From GCA-2862585 sp963991165 (lineage in GTDB: Bacteria; Bacteroidota; Bacteroidia; Flavobacteriales; UBA7312): a stretch of DNA of 15,914 nucleotides. The notes below the pieces were generated by a model that saw nothing but the letters and a program-made list of their open reading frames with translations, made no database searches and was not told the origin of the DNA. The stretch is taken from assembly GCA_963991165.1 (NCBI GenBank), contig CAXDOW010000042.1, positions 1 through 15,914 of the forward strand. Reading direction: 5' to 3'. Numbering within the stretch: the first letter of the stretch is position 1; each line of letters starts with the position of its first letter. The position numbers were made by a program, and so were the translations under genes. Below, piece by piece: positions 15,011 through 15,914 of this stretch.

Positions 15011-15643
15011 ATGAAAAGTATTAAAAAAAGTCGTGTTGATTACACCAAAGGAGCCATTAACGAGGATACTTTGCCAGCTCATCCTATGGAGTTATTTAAT
15101 CAATGGATGACGTTTGCTCTTTCTGAAGTAAAAGAACCAAATGCCTTCGTTTTATCTACTGTTAATGACAGTGGCGTTCCCTCTTCAAGAGTATTGTTGT
15201 TAAGAGATGTAAACGAACGTGGTTTTGTATTCTTTACTAATTATTTAAGCCAAAAGGGACAAGAAATGGCTAGTAGTTCTCATGTTTCAATGAACTTCTT
15301 TTGGCCAAAATTAGAACAACAAATAAGAATAAATGGAACGTCAGAAAAAGTGCCTGAATCTATTTCAGATAGCTATTTTGAAAGTAGGCCGTATGAAAGT
15401 CAAATTGGGGCATGGTCATCGCCACAAAGTTCAATAATTGAAAATAGAAAACAGTTAGACGATAAGGTGGAACTTTTTACTAAAAAGTATACTGACAAGG
15501 TTCCTAGACCATCTCATTGGGGAGGATATGTAGTTTGTCCAGATAAAGTTGAGTTTTGGCAAGGTCGGTCAAACCGATTGCATGATCGAATAGTATATTC
15601 CAAAAATGAGGAATATTGGCATATTAATCGATTGGCACCATAG
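15011..15643 (+). CDS. pdxH: Pyridoxamine/pyridoxine 5'-phosphate oxidase
   Basis: This 210-residue FMN-dependent cytoplasmic enzyme oxidises pyridoxine or pyridoxamine 5'-phosphate to pyridoxal 5'-phosphate with oxygen. The FMN-binding strand region PSSRVLLLRDV (57-67) and FFTNY (74-78) are present. The signature near the C-terminus, VEFWQGRSNRLHDR (180-193), includes Arg189 and His191, expected at the substrate site, and the chain ends in the usual INRLAP. The N-terminal KSRVDYTKGAINEDTLPAHPMELFNQWM is typical of the family, and the length is normal. The ATG at 15011 lies four bases after a perfect -7 box shared back to back with ispH. It converges with the fmt gene, 24 nt apart, with no obvious hairpin between them. 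Confidence 0.96.
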   Translation: MKSIKKSRVDYTKGAINEDTLPAHPMELFNQWMTFALSEVKEPNAFVLSTVNDSGVPSSRVLLLRDVNERGFVFFTNYLSQKGQEMASSSHVSMNFFWPKLEQQIRINGTSEKVPESISDSYFESRPYESQIGAWSSPQSSIIENRKQLDDKVELFTKKYTDKVPRPSHWGGYVVCPDKVEFWQGRSNRLHDRIVYSKNEEYWHINRLAP

Positions 15644-15667
15644 TTGTAATATTAACAAGTGGTAAGG

Positions 15668-15914
15668 TCAAAACAAAATGGTTTTTTCTTCAAAGGAAAA
15701 TCCATGCAAAAAGTCGGTTGTTTTCATTCTCTTCTTTCCGCTTAGTTGAACTTCCAATAAGTGAATAAATCCATTGTTAACAGCTATTTTCAGCTCATTT
15801 TTCCCGTCTGTTAGGACAGTTCCAAATGCTTCGTTGTGGTTCGTTTTTTCAATAGATGACTCAAAAATTTTCAGTGTTTTTTCATGAGTAATGTGTGTCC
15901 ATGCTGTTGGATAG
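15668..15914 (-). CDS. fmt: Methionyl-tRNA formyltransferase, C-terminal part (cut by window edge)
   Basis: Translating the minus strand from the window edge to the TGA at 15668-15670 gives 81 residues. They match the C-terminal domain of Fmt, which formylates the initiator Met-tRNA: PTAWTHI near the start of the fragment, then the late segment DGKNELKIAVNNGFIHLLEVQL followed by SGKKRMKTTDFLHGF. The formyl-transfer domain and the start codon lie beyond the right edge. The short fragment is recognised by these C-terminal motifs only, but they are distinctive for the Bacteroidota form as I recall it. It converges with pdxH, with a 24-nt gap. Confidence 0.85.
   Translation of the reverse strand, partial: YPTAWTHITHEKTLKIFESSIEKTNHNEAFGTVLTDGKNELKIAVNNGFIHLLEVQLSGKKRMKTTDFLHGFSFEEKTILF

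Noticed and set aside
15644..15667. TTGT...ACAA symmetry between pdxH and fmt as a terminator.
   Set aside because: Only a four-base stem with a seven-base AT loop and no T run; not convincing.
1..15914. Mobile element, CRISPR array, tRNA, toxin-antitoxin or defence island.
   Set aside because: No repeat arrays, transposase or integrase motifs, tRNA-like folds or defence domains were seen; all sizeable frames are accounted for by core-type genes.

Overview
The window looks like chromosomal DNA of a member of the Bacteroidota, most likely Flavobacteriales. The evidence is: a type IX secretion system (T9SS) cargo protease with a type A sorting tail, a PorQ-like T9SS protein, the Bacteroidota-type alternative GlmU, a split two-subunit transketolase, a DUF2805/TIGR03643 small protein, a long plant/cyanobacterial-type IspH, very AT-rich DNA (GC roughly in the mid-30s % by eye), no Shine-Dalgarno-like leaders, and repeated TAnnTTTG (-7) promoter boxes. 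No tRNA, rRNA, insertion sequence, CRISPR array or prophage gene was seen. It reads as core genome, not an accessory island.

Layout. Positions 114-1960 (+) carry a secreted trypsin/lysyl-endopeptidase-like protease followed by a small basic DUF2805 protein. Positions 1997-6339 (-) form a tight four-gene operon, read right to left: transketolase N subunit, an exported von Willebrand factor A (vWA) protein, transketolase C subunit, and a class III PLP aminotransferase. A 111-nt divergent promoter region separates this operon from a + strand run: YchF, the GlmU-family enzyme, Lon protease and a small outer-membrane-like protein, ending at a clear hairpin terminator (11962-11990). Next come PorQ and cytidylate kinase (+, overlapping), which meet IspH (-) tail to tail with an 11-nt overlap. 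IspH and PdxH diverge from a 54-nt region with abutting -7 boxes. The right edge holds the C-terminal end of methionyl-tRNA formyltransferase (-).

How the genes fit together. Most genes are housekeeping: carbon metabolism (transketolase), cell-wall precursor synthesis (GlmU-like), proteolysis (Lon), a ribosome-associated ATPase (YchF), nucleotide synthesis (Cmk), isoprenoids (IspH), PLP supply (PdxH, with a PLP enzyme elsewhere in the window) and translation initiation (Fmt). Secretion is represented by PorQ and by a protease expected to use the T9SS.

The most notable points are: a G9 homopolymer inside the protease gene, where a slip either way would remove the sorting tail; an exported vWA protein encoded between the two halves of transketolase; -7 boxes ending exactly four bases before three start codons, suggesting leaderless mRNAs; and face-to-face ispH/pdxH -7 boxes forming a near-palindrome. 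I did not find a convincing wholly new system. The largest non-coding stretch is 113 nt, so no gap exceeds 300 nt.
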